Source: UBA2767 sp965228625 | GTDB taxonomy: Bacteria; Pseudomonadota; Alphaproteobacteria; Rhizobiales; Methyloligellaceae | Direction of reading: 5' to 3' | DNA length: 64,000 bases | NCBI GenBank assembly: GCA_965228625.1 | Contig: OZ245829.1 | Location: 4,856,362 to 4,920,361 of the forward strand | Part shown: positions 1 through 8,470 of the stretch, in pieces | How positions within the stretch are numbered: the first letter of the stretch is position 1 | Layout: every line of letters starts with the position of its first letter | Position numbers and translations under genes: made by a program | The notes under the pieces: model-generated | What the model was told of the DNA's origin: nothing | The model's input: only the letters and a program-made list of their open reading frames with translations | The model's database searches: none

Positions 1-1
1 G

Positions 2-382
2 GGATACAGGATTGTGCCGGTCAATCCGGGCCAGGCGGGCGGGCAGATTCTCGGCCAGGACGTCTATGCATCGCTGAAAGACATCCCGGACGCGATCGAC
101 GTCGTCGACATCTTCCGCAACTCCGAGGCCGCATTGGCCATCACCGAAGAAGCCGTGGAGATTGGCGCCAAAGTCGTTTGGATGCAGCTTGGCGTTCGCA
201 ACGACGAGGCCGCGCGGTTGGCCGAGGCGGCGGGACTGCAGGTGGTGATGAACCGCTGTCCGAAGATCGAATATGCACGGCTTTCCGGTGAAATCGGCTG
301 GGCCGGCGTCAATTCGCGGGCCATCTCGAGCGTCCGGCCAAAGCTGGCGCCGAAGGGCGTGCAACATCGCGTTTTGCGGTAG
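2..382 (+). CDS. CoA-binding domain protein (YccU-like), 3' part
   Basis: The reading frame is already open at the window edge, so the start codon lies upstream and 126 residues are visible. The visible part begins GYRIVPVNPG, typical of the Rossmann CoA-binding fold of YccU-like proteins, and continues with the usual segments VDIFRNSE, KVVWMQLGV and MNRCPKIEY. These proteins are small soluble cytosolic factors that bind CoA or a nucleotide; their cellular role is poorly defined, and I do not assign one. A GTG at 14 could be mistaken for the start, but the conserved residues before it argue against that. The gene is followed on the same strand by a LysE exporter and O-acetylhomoserine sulfhydrylase. 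The family call is firm, the function is not. Confidence 0.85.
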   Translation, partial: GYRIVPVNPGQAGGQILGQDVYASLKDIPDAIDVVDIFRNSEAALAITEEAVEIGAKVVWMQLGVRNDEAARLAEAAGLQVVMNRCPKIEYARLSGEIGWAGVNSRAISSVRPKLAPKGVQHRVLR

Positions 383-409
383 CGGCAATCCGACATCGAG
401 GGGGAGAAA

Positions 410-1051
410 ATGGACCAGATCGCGATCTATCTGCCGGGTATTCTCATAGCCTACGGCGCATTCATGCTTGGCATGTTCAGCCCGGGACCGAACATACTCT
501 CGGTCATCGGTACCTCGATGGCCGTCGACCGGCAATCGGGCAAGGCCCTCGCGCTCGGGATCGCAAGCGGCTCGTTTGTCTGGGGCCTGCTGACGCTGTT
601 CGGCCTGACCGCACTCCTGTCTCTCTACGCGTCGGCGTTGACCGCCATCAAAATCGTGGGTGCCGCCTATCTCCTGTGGCTTGCCTTCAAGGCGTTCCGC
701 TCGGCTGCACGCAACGACGAGATACTCGTCAGTGAAGTGGGCGACGAGGGCAGCCCCCTGCTCTACTTCAGGCGCGGTTTGCTGATCCAGATGACCAACC
801 CGAAGGCGGCCCTGACCTGGGTCGCGATCATGTCCCTCGGCGTCGACGCCGGTGCGCCTTTCTGGGTCGGTGCATCCATCGTACTCGGAACAACGGCCAT
901 GTCCGTTGGCGGCCACCTCGCCTATGCGATTTTGTTCTCGACATCGCCCATGGTTGCGGCGTATCGATCCGCGCGGCGCTGGATTGAAATCGCGCTCGGC
1001 ACCTTCTTCTGCTTTGCGAGCTACAAGCTCCTCACCTCTGATACGAAGTGA
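410..1051 (+). CDS. LysE/RhtB-family amino-acid exporter
   Basis: This 213-residue inner-membrane protein has the length and hydrophobic pattern of LysE/RhtB exporters, with about six membrane segments. The family signature FSPGPNILSVIG follows the first segment, and TNPKAALTW sits near residues 128-136. Family members export amino acids or their derivatives, such as lysine, homoserine or threonine; the substrate cannot be read from the sequence. The ATG at 410 follows a GGGGAG ribosome-binding site. It lies between a CoA-binding protein and a methionine-pathway gene that starts 25 bp downstream, so export of a homoserine- or sulfur-related compound is a reasonable guess and no more. Confidence 0.88.
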   Translation: MDQIAIYLPGILIAYGAFMLGMFSPGPNILSVIGTSMAVDRQSGKALALGIASGSFVWGLLTLFGLTALLSLYASALTAIKIVGAAYLLWLAFKAFRSAARNDEILVSEVGDEGSPLLYFRRGLLIQMTNPKAALTWVAIMSLGVDAGAPFWVGASIVLGTTAMSVGGHLAYAILFSTSPMVAAYRSARRWIEIALGTFFCFASYKLLTSDTK

Positions 1052-1076
1052 TTTTCTGTGACGTTAGGACGGACCC

Positions 1077-2366
1077 ATGAGTGATCAGAACACGCCTGCC
1101 TTCAATACACTTGCCATCCATGCCGGTGCACAGCCCGATCCGGCAACCGGGGCGCGAGCAACGCCGATCTACCAGACGACGTCCTACGTGTTCGATGACG
1201 TGGATCATGCCGCATCGCTGTTTGCACTGCAGGCGTTCGGCAACATCTACACCCGCATCATGAACCCGACGCAAGGCGTGCTGGAGGAACGCGTCGCGGC
1301 GCTCGACGGCGGCACAGCGGCGCTTGCGGTGGCCTCGGGCCACGCCGCGCAGAAGATCGTGTTCCACACGCTGCTCGAGCCGGGCGACAAGTTCATCGCC
1401 GGCCGCCAGCTCTACGGCGGATCGATCAACCAGTTCAATCACTCCTTCAAGAAATTCGGCTGGGAAGTCGTATGGGCAGATACAACGAAACCGGAGACCT
1501 TCGAGGCGGCGCTGGACGACAAGGTGAAGGCGATCTTTGTCGAGTCGCTCGCCAATCCCGGCGGTGTCGTCGTCGACATCGAAGCGATCTCGAAAATCGC
1601 CAAGAAGGCAGGTGTTCCGCTCATTGTCGATAACACCATGGCGACGCCCTATCTGTGGAAGCCGAAGGAACATGGCGCGGATATCATCGTCTATTCGCTG
1701 ACGAAGTTCCTCGGCGGTCAGGGCAACTCGATCGGTGGCATGATTGTCGATTGCGGCACGTTCGACTGGATGGCGAGCGGCAAGTATCCCACCCTCTCAG
1801 AACCCTGCGAGAGCTATAACGGCATGAAGCTGGCCGAGACGTTCGGCGACTTCGCTTTTGCCATAGCCTGCCGCGTTCTGGGGCTGCGTGATCTGGGCCC
1901 ATGCATCTCGCCGATGAACGCGTTCCTGATCCTGAACGGGATCGAGACGCTCGGCCTGCGGATGCAGCGCCATTGCGACAACGCGCTTGCGGTCGCCGAG
2001 TGGCTGCAGAAGCAGGACCAGGTTTCCTGGGTGAGCTATGCGGGGCTGAAGGACGATCCCTCCAACGCGCTGGCGAAGAAGTACGTGCCCAAGGGCGCGG
2101 GCGCCGTGTTCACATTCGGCCTCAAGGGCGGCTTCGATGCTGGCGTCAAGCTGGTCAGCAACGTCAATCTGTTCAGTCACCTGGCGAATATCGGCGATAC
2201 GCGCAGCCTGATCATCCACCCGGCATCCACCACCCACAGCCAGTTGACGCCTGAGCAGCGCGAGGCGGCGGGCGCAGGTGACGATGTGGTGCGTTTGTCG
2301 GTCGGGATTGAGGACGTTCAGGACATCATCGGTGATCTGGAGCAGGCCCTGGCACAAGCAGAGTGA
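1077..2366 (+). CDS. metY: O-acetylhomoserine aminocarboxypropyltransferase
   Basis: This 429-residue cytosolic enzyme of the Cys/Met-metabolism PLP family makes homocysteine from O-acetylhomoserine and sulfide (direct sulfhydrylation, methionine synthesis). The N-terminus FNTLAIHAGAQPDP and the segment TPIYQTTSYVF are typical of MetY. The PLP lysine is in YSLTKFLGGQG near residue 210, and the C-terminal signature RLSVGIEDVQDIIGDLEQAL is present. The length fits the long MetY type (about 425-430) rather than MetZ (about 400). It starts 25 bp after the LysE gene, which leaves no room for its own riboswitch. Its last 41 bp overlap the 3' end of the convergent heme A synthase gene. Separating MetY from related lyases rests on these features alone, without an alignment. 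Confidence 0.92.
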   Translation: MSDQNTPAFNTLAIHAGAQPDPATGARATPIYQTTSYVFDDVDHAASLFALQAFGNIYTRIMNPTQGVLEERVAALDGGTAALAVASGHAAQKIVFHTLLEPGDKFIAGRQLYGGSINQFNHSFKKFGWEVVWADTTKPETFEAALDDKVKAIFVESLANPGGVVVDIEAISKIAKKAGVPLIVDNTMATPYLWKPKEHGADIIVYSLTKFLGGQGNSIGGMIVDCGTFDWMASGKYPTLSEPCESYNGMKLAETFGDFAFAIACRVLGLRDLGPCISPMNAFLILNGIETLGLRMQRHCDNALAVAEWLQKQDQVSWVSYAGLKDDPSNALAKKYVPKGAGAVFTFGLKGGFDAGVKLVSNVNLFSHLANIGDTRSLIIHPASTTHSQLTPEQREAAGAGDDVVRLSVGIEDVQDIIGDLEQALAQAE

Positions 2367-3387
2367 GGTGCCAGAGGAGAACCGCGAATAGCACGACCGC
2401 GACGCCCTGGTGTAACAGCGCCAGGGACAGCGGCACATGCGCAAGCAGCGTCGCGATGCCGATAACCACCTGTACGAGCGTGGCAACGCCGAGCAAGCCG
2501 GCGCTGACGGCGATGGGACCGGGCTCCGATCGCGCGATCGCCAAGCCGGCATGGACAAACGCCCAGATCAGGACGATGTAGGCGGCCACCCGGTGGTTGA
2601 ATTGTACCGTCAACGCGTTCTCGAACAGGTTGAGATACCAGGGCGACATGACGCCCAGTCCGGACGGCACGATTGCGCCGTCCATGAGCGGCCAGGTGTT
2701 GTAACCCTGTCCCGCGTCAAGTCCGGCGACAAAGGCGCCGAGCGCGATCTGGATGAACACGGCCACGGTCAGGCCGATTGCGGAGACCTTCAGGCCTGAG
2801 GAGACCGCGGTCCGCCCGGTCTCGTCCTGCCCCATGCGCAAAGCAACCCAGAATATGTAACCGAAGATCAGCACGGCGGCTGAAAGGTGCGCGGCGAGCC
2901 GGTACTGGCTGACATCGGTGCGCTCCACGAGGCCGCTCATCACCATGTACCAGCCGAGCGCGCCCTGCAGCCCGCCCAGCACGAACATGATCACGAGTTT
3001 CGGGATCATCGGCCGGGTCAGGTAGCCCCGCACCCAGAAGTAGAGGAACGGGATCAGGAACGCGAAGCCAATCATGCGTCCGAGGAACCGGTGGCCCCAC
3101 TCCCACCAGTAGATGAACTTGAACTCCGACAGGCTCATGCCCTTGTTGATGATCTGGTATTCCGGGATCTGCCTGTACTTGTCGAAGGCCTCCTGCCAGG
3201 CGGCATCACTCAGCGGAGGAACAATACCCAGGATCGGCTGCCACTCGGTTATGGACAGTCCCGAATCCGTCAGCCGTGTCGCGCCTCCGACGAGGATCAT
3301 CGCGAAGATCAGCGCGCACATGCAGTAGAGCCAGACGCGTACGGCGGACTCATCTCTCGGCACTGCGGTATCGGCGGCGACGCTCAT
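2326..3387 (-). CDS. ctaA: Heme A synthase (COX15/CtaA)
   Basis: This multi-span membrane enzyme (353 residues) oxidises the C8 methyl group of heme O to give heme A for aa3-type cytochrome oxidase. The paired heme-ligand and catalytic histidines are visible in order in EWGHRFLGRM, HLSAA, FNHRVAAY and LLHQGVAV, with a hydrophobic helix around each. GGATRLTDSGLSITEW after the first helix is a strong COX15 signature. The open frame continues upstream to 3513, but I chose the ATG at 3387 (MSVAADTAVP) because the extra 42 residues look nothing like the family. The gene diverges from a DUF2842 gene at 3498, and its 3' end overlaps metY antisense. Confidence 0.93.
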   Translation of the reverse strand: MSVAADTAVPRDESAVRVWLYCMCALIFAMILVGGATRLTDSGLSITEWQPILGIVPPLSDAAWQEAFDKYRQIPEYQIINKGMSLSEFKFIYWWEWGHRFLGRMIGFAFLIPFLYFWVRGYLTRPMIPKLVIMFVLGGLQGALGWYMVMSGLVERTDVSQYRLAAHLSAAVLIFGYIFWVALRMGQDETGRTAVSSGLKVSAIGLTVAVFIQIALGAFVAGLDAGQGYNTWPLMDGAIVPSGLGVMSPWYLNLFENALTVQFNHRVAAYIVLIWAFVHAGLAIARSEPGPIAVSAGLLGVATLVQVVIGIATLLAHVPLSLALLHQGVAVVLFAVLLWHLTLLVPGPAPDHR

Positions 3388-3497
3388 CCGTGGGTTTTTT
3401 CCAGAGGTTTGTCGTTGCGCCAACATACAACCTTCCGCGAGACGTGCGACCAACTGTACATGTTGCCGCATGGTGACAGCCTGATAGGGTTGGCCGC

Positions 3498-3701
3498 ATG
3501 ACGAACCGGACACGGAAGTTCCTCGGCACCATTGTATTGCTTGCGTTTCTCACCCTTTACGCAATGCTTGCGATGGCTATCGGTGCCTCTCAGCTCATCA
3601 TCGAATCGAAGTCGATGCAGTGGCTCTACTTCCTGGTCGCGGGATTGTTGTGGGTCATCCCCGCCGGTCTGCTCGTGCGCTGGATGCAGAAACCGGATTG
3701 A
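3498..3701 (+). CDS. DUF2842 small membrane protein
   Basis: This 67-residue protein has two hydrophobic segments (about residues 9-31 and 40-62) separated by a short polar stretch. The pattern MTNRTRKFLGT, then a helix, then SMQWLYFLVAGLLWVIP and WMQKPD matches the alphaproteobacterial DUF2842 family. Its function is unknown. It lies next to the divergently transcribed heme A synthase gene, so a link to respiratory-chain assembly is possible but unproven. The polysaccharide deacetylase gene converges on it from the right with 11 bp between the stop codons. Confidence 0.8.
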   Translation: MTNRTRKFLGTIVLLAFLTLYAMLAMAIGASQLIIESKSMQWLYFLVAGLLWVIPAGLLVRWMQKPD

Positions 3702-3712
3702 TCATCGAGGCT

Positions 3713-4765
3713 CTAGGCGGCGTCGACCTTGCGAAACCCGTTCCAAAGGGCAAACGGCGCGCCGCTCATGAACAGCCGCGTGAACACCTTCGACTGATAC
3801 TCGCCGTTGAGCGAGACGCGCGGAAGCGCCGTCAGATGGTCGGCATGTTCCGGATGGATCACGCCTTTGCGCGTCGTCACCGCAGTCTTGAACCCGAGCT
3901 CCGCGGCGATCCGGAACTCCCGCGGTCCGGCGCTGTTGGCGTCGCCGTAAGGGTAGCTCAGATGTAACGGCCACGCGCCGATTTCCTCCGCCAGGCGGTC
4001 CGCGCCGCGCTGCATCTCGTCGCGCGCCCGCTGTTCCGGCAACCTGGCAAGCGCATAGTGGGATTTGGTGTGCGCGCCGATGGTCACGAGAGGATTGGCA
4101 TTGAGTTCACGGATCTCGTCCCACGTCATCACCAGTTCGCGGCAGAGCCGCTCCGTGTCCACGCCGGCCGCGGCGCACATGCGCGCAACGGTCCGCCGGG
4201 CATCATCCTCGTTCATGTTCCGCAGATGGCTGTATATGCGGTTGAAAGCCTGTTGCTTTTCCGCATCGGACTTTGCCGGGATGCGTTCGACGCCGCCGGG
4301 GGCCTCGATCTCGACAACGTCCTGCGCGAGCACCGCCTTCTCAACGGCAAACCACCACAGGTCGCCTTTGCCGTCCGGATAGTCGGACGGCACGTAGATC
4401 GCGAAGGGTGCTTGATGCCTGGTGAAGATCGGATAGGCCTGCTGCAGGTTGTCCCTGTAGCCATCATCCAGCGTGAAACACGCAAACCGCCGGCCCTCAC
4501 CGCCCGTACGAATACGGTCGGTGGCCTCGTCGAGCGAGACGATATCGATCCCGGCGGCCTTCACTTCGTTCAGGACCAGATCCAGGAACTCAGGTGTGAC
4601 CATCAGCCCGCGGTTCGCGGCGAACGGGCTTGGGCGTTGGCGCGAAACCTGGTGCAGCATGAAAATCAGGCCGATCCCCTGGGAAAACGGCGCCAACACA
4701 TGGTGCGCGCCGGAATAATAGAGTGCCCGGAGCCCCGACTTCAGTACGTCCGACTTCAAGACCAT
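3713..4765 (-). CDS. Polysaccharide deacetylase (NodB-like fold)
   Basis: This 350-residue protein belongs to carbohydrate esterase family 4. It has the metal-binding motif TLDDGY in FACFTLDDGYRDN (about residues 95-107) and the second motif HTKSH in IGAHTKSHYAL (about residue 230), with LSYPYGD further on. Such enzymes remove N-acetyl groups from GlcNAc-containing polymers. I see no clear signal peptide; the N-terminus (ALYYSGAHHVLAP) is only mildly hydrophobic, so a cytoplasmic or membrane-associated site is likely. It starts the polysaccharide locus and diverges from the acyltransferase gene at 4928. A deacetylase beside an acyltransferase and a Wza/Wzc pair recalls HfsH of holdfast loci, where deacetylation makes the polymer adhesive; that parallel is inferred. 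Confidence 0.88.
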   Translation of the reverse strand: MVLKSDVLKSGLRALYYSGAHHVLAPFSQGIGLIFMLHQVSRQRPSPFAANRGLMVTPEFLDLVLNEVKAAGIDIVSLDEATDRIRTGGEGRRFACFTLDDGYRDNLQQAYPIFTRHQAPFAIYVPSDYPDGKGDLWWFAVEKAVLAQDVVEIEAPGGVERIPAKSDAEKQQAFNRIYSHLRNMNEDDARRTVARMCAAAGVDTERLCRELVMTWDEIRELNANPLVTIGAHTKSHYALARLPEQRARDEMQRGADRLAEEIGAWPLHLSYPYGDANSAGPREFRIAAELGFKTAVTTRKGVIHPEHADHLTALPRVSLNGEYQSKVFTRLFMSGAPFALWNGFRKVDAA

Positions 4766-4927
4766 TCTCCCCGACTACACGTTTGTGAACGAGCCTCAAC
4801 CGCAATTTAACCACTTGCAGGCATCGTCGGCTGATTGGTGCCAAGCATCTCAGACGTTCCTTGAGAAAGCCTTGACCACGGGGGCGATTGGCATGGGTCG
4901 CAGTTAGTATCGCGTTTGGAGTGTCAG

Positions 4928-6154
4928 ATGGCAGTGGTTTCCATGCCATTGCAGCGGCAAAAACAGGCAGACGGACTTGCGTCCGCGCCGTGTATCAGCG
5001 CCCTGCAAACATCGGCCGGACGACTGCGTCTGACCGTTTTTCGTAATTTTCAGGCTATCGAAAACCAATGGCGCGCGCTCGAGACGCGCGGCGTCTGCGC
5101 CCATGCGCAAACCTACGCCCGGGCGGACGCGTGGTTTCGATTGGTCTCAAGACCCGAGGGAGCTGAGCCGGCCATCGTGTGCGGACATGCCGAGGACGGC
5201 GACGTTCAATTCGTCTGGCCCTTCGAGGTTGCCGATGTCTACGGCATACGTTGCCTGCATTGGATCGGCGCCGAGCAGTCCAACTACAACATGGGCGTGT
5301 TCGATCCGAATTTCGCCTTGCGCGTTTCGAGTGAAGACATGCGCGCCCTTCTCAATCATGCGGCCGGGCTGATCGGCGCGAATGCCGCGCGTTTCGAAAA
5401 TCAGCCCGTGGAGCGGGACGGCATGCCCAATCCGATGGCGCTTCTGCCGCACCGTCCGAGCGCGAACGACGGGCACGCCATTCTGCTCGATCAGGACTTT
5501 GATACGCTCTATCGCAACCGCTTCAGCGGCAAATCCCGTAATACGCTGCGCCGCAAGGACCGGCGGCTGCGCGAAGAGTGCGACGTGACGATCGGCTGGG
5601 CGAAATCGGCGGATGAACGCCGTGGCCTGCTTGAAGAGTTTTTCCGGCAAAAGGCGGTGCAGTTCGCCGAGCAAGGGATCGCCGACGTCTTCGCCGACGG
5701 GCCGAGCCGGGCCTTCTACCACGAGCTTGCCTCCTGGCCGACCGGGCAACACGGCACGCTCGAGATCGCCTATCTGAAGGCCGGCGATCAATACGCGGCC
5801 ATTTCCTGCGGGATATTCTTCAAGGACGCCTTTACCACGCTCCTCACGTCGATCCATGACGGTCCTATGCGCAAATTCTCCCCGGGTGCGTTGCTGCTGC
5901 ACAAACAGATCGAAGACGCGTGCCGCAAGGGATTGAACTTCTTCGACATGGGTGCCGGCGACGCGCGTCACAAAAACGAATGGTGCGATGTCAGCACGCC
6001 GCTCTTTCAGAGCAGCATTGCCTTCGACGAGCGCGGGTATTTTTTGACGGCGCCGACGGCGTTACTGACGGCGGCAAAGCGGTTCATCAAGACGCGCCCC
6101 GCCCTCTGGACGTTTGCGCAAGCGACCCGCCGCAGACTGTACGGAACATCTTAG
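4928..6154 (+). CDS. FemAB/CelD-like GNAT acyltransferase
   Basis: This 408-residue protein fits the CelD/BcsL family of GNAT-fold acyltransferases. The pattern is an N-terminal RLTVFRNFQAIENQWRALE, a middle FSGKSRNTLRRKDRRL, and a C-terminal GALLLHKQIEDACRKG followed by FDMGAGDARHKNEW, which is characteristic. Members probably N- or O-acylate sugars of surface polysaccharides. The open frame begins with a TTG at 4916, but I prefer the ATG at 4928, preceded by GGAG at a 6-bp spacing. It lies between a deacetylase and the chain-length regulator, so it plausibly modifies the same polymer, as HfsK does for holdfast. Its stop is 21 bp from the convergent stop of the next gene. Confidence 0.82.
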   Translation: MAVVSMPLQRQKQADGLASAPCISALQTSAGRLRLTVFRNFQAIENQWRALETRGVCAHAQTYARADAWFRLVSRPEGAEPAIVCGHAEDGDVQFVWPFEVADVYGIRCLHWIGAEQSNYNMGVFDPNFALRVSSEDMRALLNHAAGLIGANAARFENQPVERDGMPNPMALLPHRPSANDGHAILLDQDFDTLYRNRFSGKSRNTLRRKDRRLREECDVTIGWAKSADERRGLLEEFFRQKAVQFAEQGIADVFADGPSRAFYHELASWPTGQHGTLEIAYLKAGDQYAAISCGIFFKDAFTTLLTSIHDGPMRKFSPGALLLHKQIEDACRKGLNFFDMGAGDARHKNEWCDVSTPLFQSSIAFDERGYFLTAPTALLTAAKRFIKTRPALWTFAQATRRRLYGTS

Positions 6155-6175
6155 CCTTCCAGCACCGCAATCAGT

Positions 6176-8311
6176 TCAGGCGGCCGGCGCGCGCCGCATG
6201 AAGGCCAGTTGGGGAAGCGTCAACAGCGAGCCGTTGTTCTGCTCGATGACAAAGACATGCTGCACGGGCAGGCCGTCGTCGAGAATGCGATCCGCCAGCC
6301 AACGCGCCTTCTCCGAATACTCCACGGAAGCCGTCACAATCGCGACGTCGCTCGGTGCACGCGAGGGAAGACTTATGACGTGGCCGAACTCGTTGATGCC
6401 GACATAGACGAGAACGACGTCATATGCCGCCTCGAGCGCCGTGAGCATCCGGGCGAACGCCTGGGTCTGGAGCGGTGTGGCCTGTCGCGGGGTCATTGTG
6501 CCGGAGATGAGATGCAGGTCCGAGCCGGGGTCACGGCGGACCGCGTCTTCAAAGCGCGTCGTGCCCGATTGAAGCTCGGCGACGCCGGGTGACTCCGGCA
6601 GATCGAGGGCGAGTGCCACATGGTCACCCTGTTCGAGTGCATCGACCAGGATGACGCTTTTGCCCTTCGCCGCGAAGCCGCGTGCAACATCCACGGCTTG
6701 TGCCGCGGTCTCGACCCCGGATGAGGCCGCGACAACGAGGACGCGGTTGCTGCCGTACGTCCCAAGTGCATTGGCCAGGCTTTTGCCGGACCTCAGCACC
6801 TCATATCCGGGACGCTCCGATTGGTACCGTGTTTCCGGGACATCCATCTGCTGCTGCCCCTGTTGCGAAGCCGGCTCGAAATCGCGCCGCGCGACGGACT
6901 GTTGCGGGACGATCAACTCGTGCGCCACCGAGTAGGCAATTCCCAACAGAGCGATGGCGGCTGTGGCCAGCAGAGCCAGCGGACCCTTCTTCGGGAAGGA
7001 CGGTTTGCTGGCGACGTGGGCCCGGGAAATGATGCTGGCATGGGCCGGGACCGACGACGTGTCGCTGCGCGTCGTCGCCTCGCGATATCGCGTCAGATAG
7101 GATTCCAGCACTTCGCGGTTCGCCGCCGCTTCCCGTTCGAGGGCACGCAGCCTGATCTGGCTTTCATTCGCCTTCGATGCCGTGTTCTTCAGTTCCGCAA
7201 GGCTGTCGCGCAGCGAGGTTTCGCGGGCGCCCGCGATTTCAGCTTCGCTTTCCAGACTGGAGACGACCTTGCGGGCTTCCTGCCGGATCTGCCGCCGCAA
7301 GTCGGCGAGCTCGGAGTTGAGCTGCTGGATACGCGGATGCGACGGCAACAGCGTGGCCGACAGCTCCGCCAGCGTCCGCTGGACCTGGATGCGTTGCTCA
7401 AGCAGGCGCTGGATCAGACGCGAATTGAGGACATCCGCCGCATCGTCGACGTCGCCCTTGTCCTTGAGCATTTTCTGGATGAGGGCCGCGCGCGCTTCCG
7501 CCTCCGTCCGGTTCGCCTTGGCCAGAATGAGCTGGCTGTTGAGCTCGGAGAGCTGTTGCGAGTCGAGGCTGGTATTGTCCCTGCCCTGCAGGAGCCCGCT
7601 GGATGAGCGGAACTTCTCCGCCTTGATGTCCGCATCCTCCACCTTCTGCGTCAGGTCCTTGATCTGAGCGCTCAACCAGGCGCTGGCCTGTTTCGTCTGC
7701 TGCAGTTTTTCGCGCTGCTGCCATACCAGGTAGTTCTCCGCCAGCGTGTTGGCGGCTTTCGCAGCCGTCTGCGGATTACGCGATTCGAAGTCGATTGCGA
7801 TCACACGCGATCCCTGCACCTGGTACACGGACAGCCGGTCGAGAAACGCGTCGACCACGCGTTCCTGCCGGGCCTCTTGCCGGGATTTCGAACCGGACGG
7901 CGCAAAGCGCGAGAGAAGACTCGAAACGCCCCAGCTTCCGGCGCTCTTGTTGAATTCGGGGTCCTGATCGAGCTTGAGGTCACTGACGACGCTCCTGGCG
8001 AGGTCGCGCGACAACAGCACCTGAACCTGGCTCGATACCGCCTCCTTGTCCATGAGCGTGCTGAGGTCGTTTTGCGATGTTGTGGATGCGGTCGGGCGCG
8101 TGAAAGAGGTGTCTTCCCGTTCGATGATAATGCGCGCCTGTGACGAATAGAGCGGCGTCACAAAGCTCAGCGACATGTATGTGATCACCCCGGCCATGAT
8201 GGCGAGGATTGCAATCGGGAGTTTTCGCCGGTTTACGGCGCGAAGAAGCGCCGCAATCTCAATATCCTCGGAAACGCCGGGCCTCGCAGTCGGGTACATA
8301 TCGATACTCAC
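6176..8311 (-). CDS. Wzz/GumC-type polysaccharide co-polymerase with decayed BY-kinase domain
   Basis: This 711-residue inner-membrane protein has a Wzz domain, with membrane segments at about residues 30-52 and 443-468 flanking a long periplasmic coiled coil. A cytoplasmic domain of about 190 residues follows. Co-polymerases set chain length and couple synthesis to the Wza exporter. The C-terminal domain has the fold pattern of bacterial tyrosine kinases, but the Walker A position reads AASSGVETAAQ with no GK(S/T), and the Walker B position reads VVLVYVG with no aspartate. Only the A' motif SVILVDAL survives, and there is no C-terminal tyrosine cluster, so it is probably a pseudokinase. The start is GTG at 8311, or ATG at 8299. 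It diverges from the Wza-like gene. Confidence 0.88.
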   Translation of the reverse strand: MSIDMYPTARPGVSEDIEIAALLRAVNRRKLPIAILAIMAGVITYMSLSFVTPLYSSQARIIIEREDTSFTRPTASTTSQNDLSTLMDKEAVSSQVQVLLSRDLARSVVSDLKLDQDPEFNKSAGSWGVSSLLSRFAPSGSKSRQEARQERVVDAFLDRLSVYQVQGSRVIAIDFESRNPQTAAKAANTLAENYLVWQQREKLQQTKQASAWLSAQIKDLTQKVEDADIKAEKFRSSSGLLQGRDNTSLDSQQLSELNSQLILAKANRTEAEARAALIQKMLKDKGDVDDAADVLNSRLIQRLLEQRIQVQRTLAELSATLLPSHPRIQQLNSELADLRRQIRQEARKVVSSLESEAEIAGARETSLRDSLAELKNTASKANESQIRLRALEREAAANREVLESYLTRYREATTRSDTSSVPAHASIISRAHVASKPSFPKKGPLALLATAAIALLGIAYSVAHELIVPQQSVARRDFEPASQQGQQQMDVPETRYQSERPGYEVLRSGKSLANALGTYGSNRVLVVAASSGVETAAQAVDVARGFAAKGKSVILVDALEQGDHVALALDLPESPGVAELQSGTTRFEDAVRRDPGSDLHLISGTMTPRQATPLQTQAFARMLTALEAAYDVVLVYVGINEFGHVISLPSRAPSDVAIVTASVEYSEKARWLADRILDDGLPVQHVFVIEQNNGSLLTLPQLAFMRRAPAA

Positions 8312-8470
8312 GCAATTGGTACTTGTTACCTGGAGTTGTAGCGATTCCGGGTAACCAAAGACTTAAGCAATGGGTCAACACGGCACGGCTGCTTAACGTT
8401 TGTTAACCATGCTGGGCCTACAAACGACTCGTATTCGAGAATCGATTTCTTTGACGCACGTTGGGCTCAA
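8312..8470. promoter_or_regulatory. Divergent promoter region of the polysaccharide locus
   Basis: This 159-bp gap separates the co-polymerase gene (minus) from the exporter gene (plus), so it must carry promoters for both. It contains TTAA at 8393-8396 and again at 8403-8406, separated by 6 bp. That resembles the CtrA consensus TTAA-N7-TTAA but has one base fewer. I see no convincing -35/-10 pair. Placement follows from gene orientation; the identity of any regulator is speculative. Confidence 0.4.
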
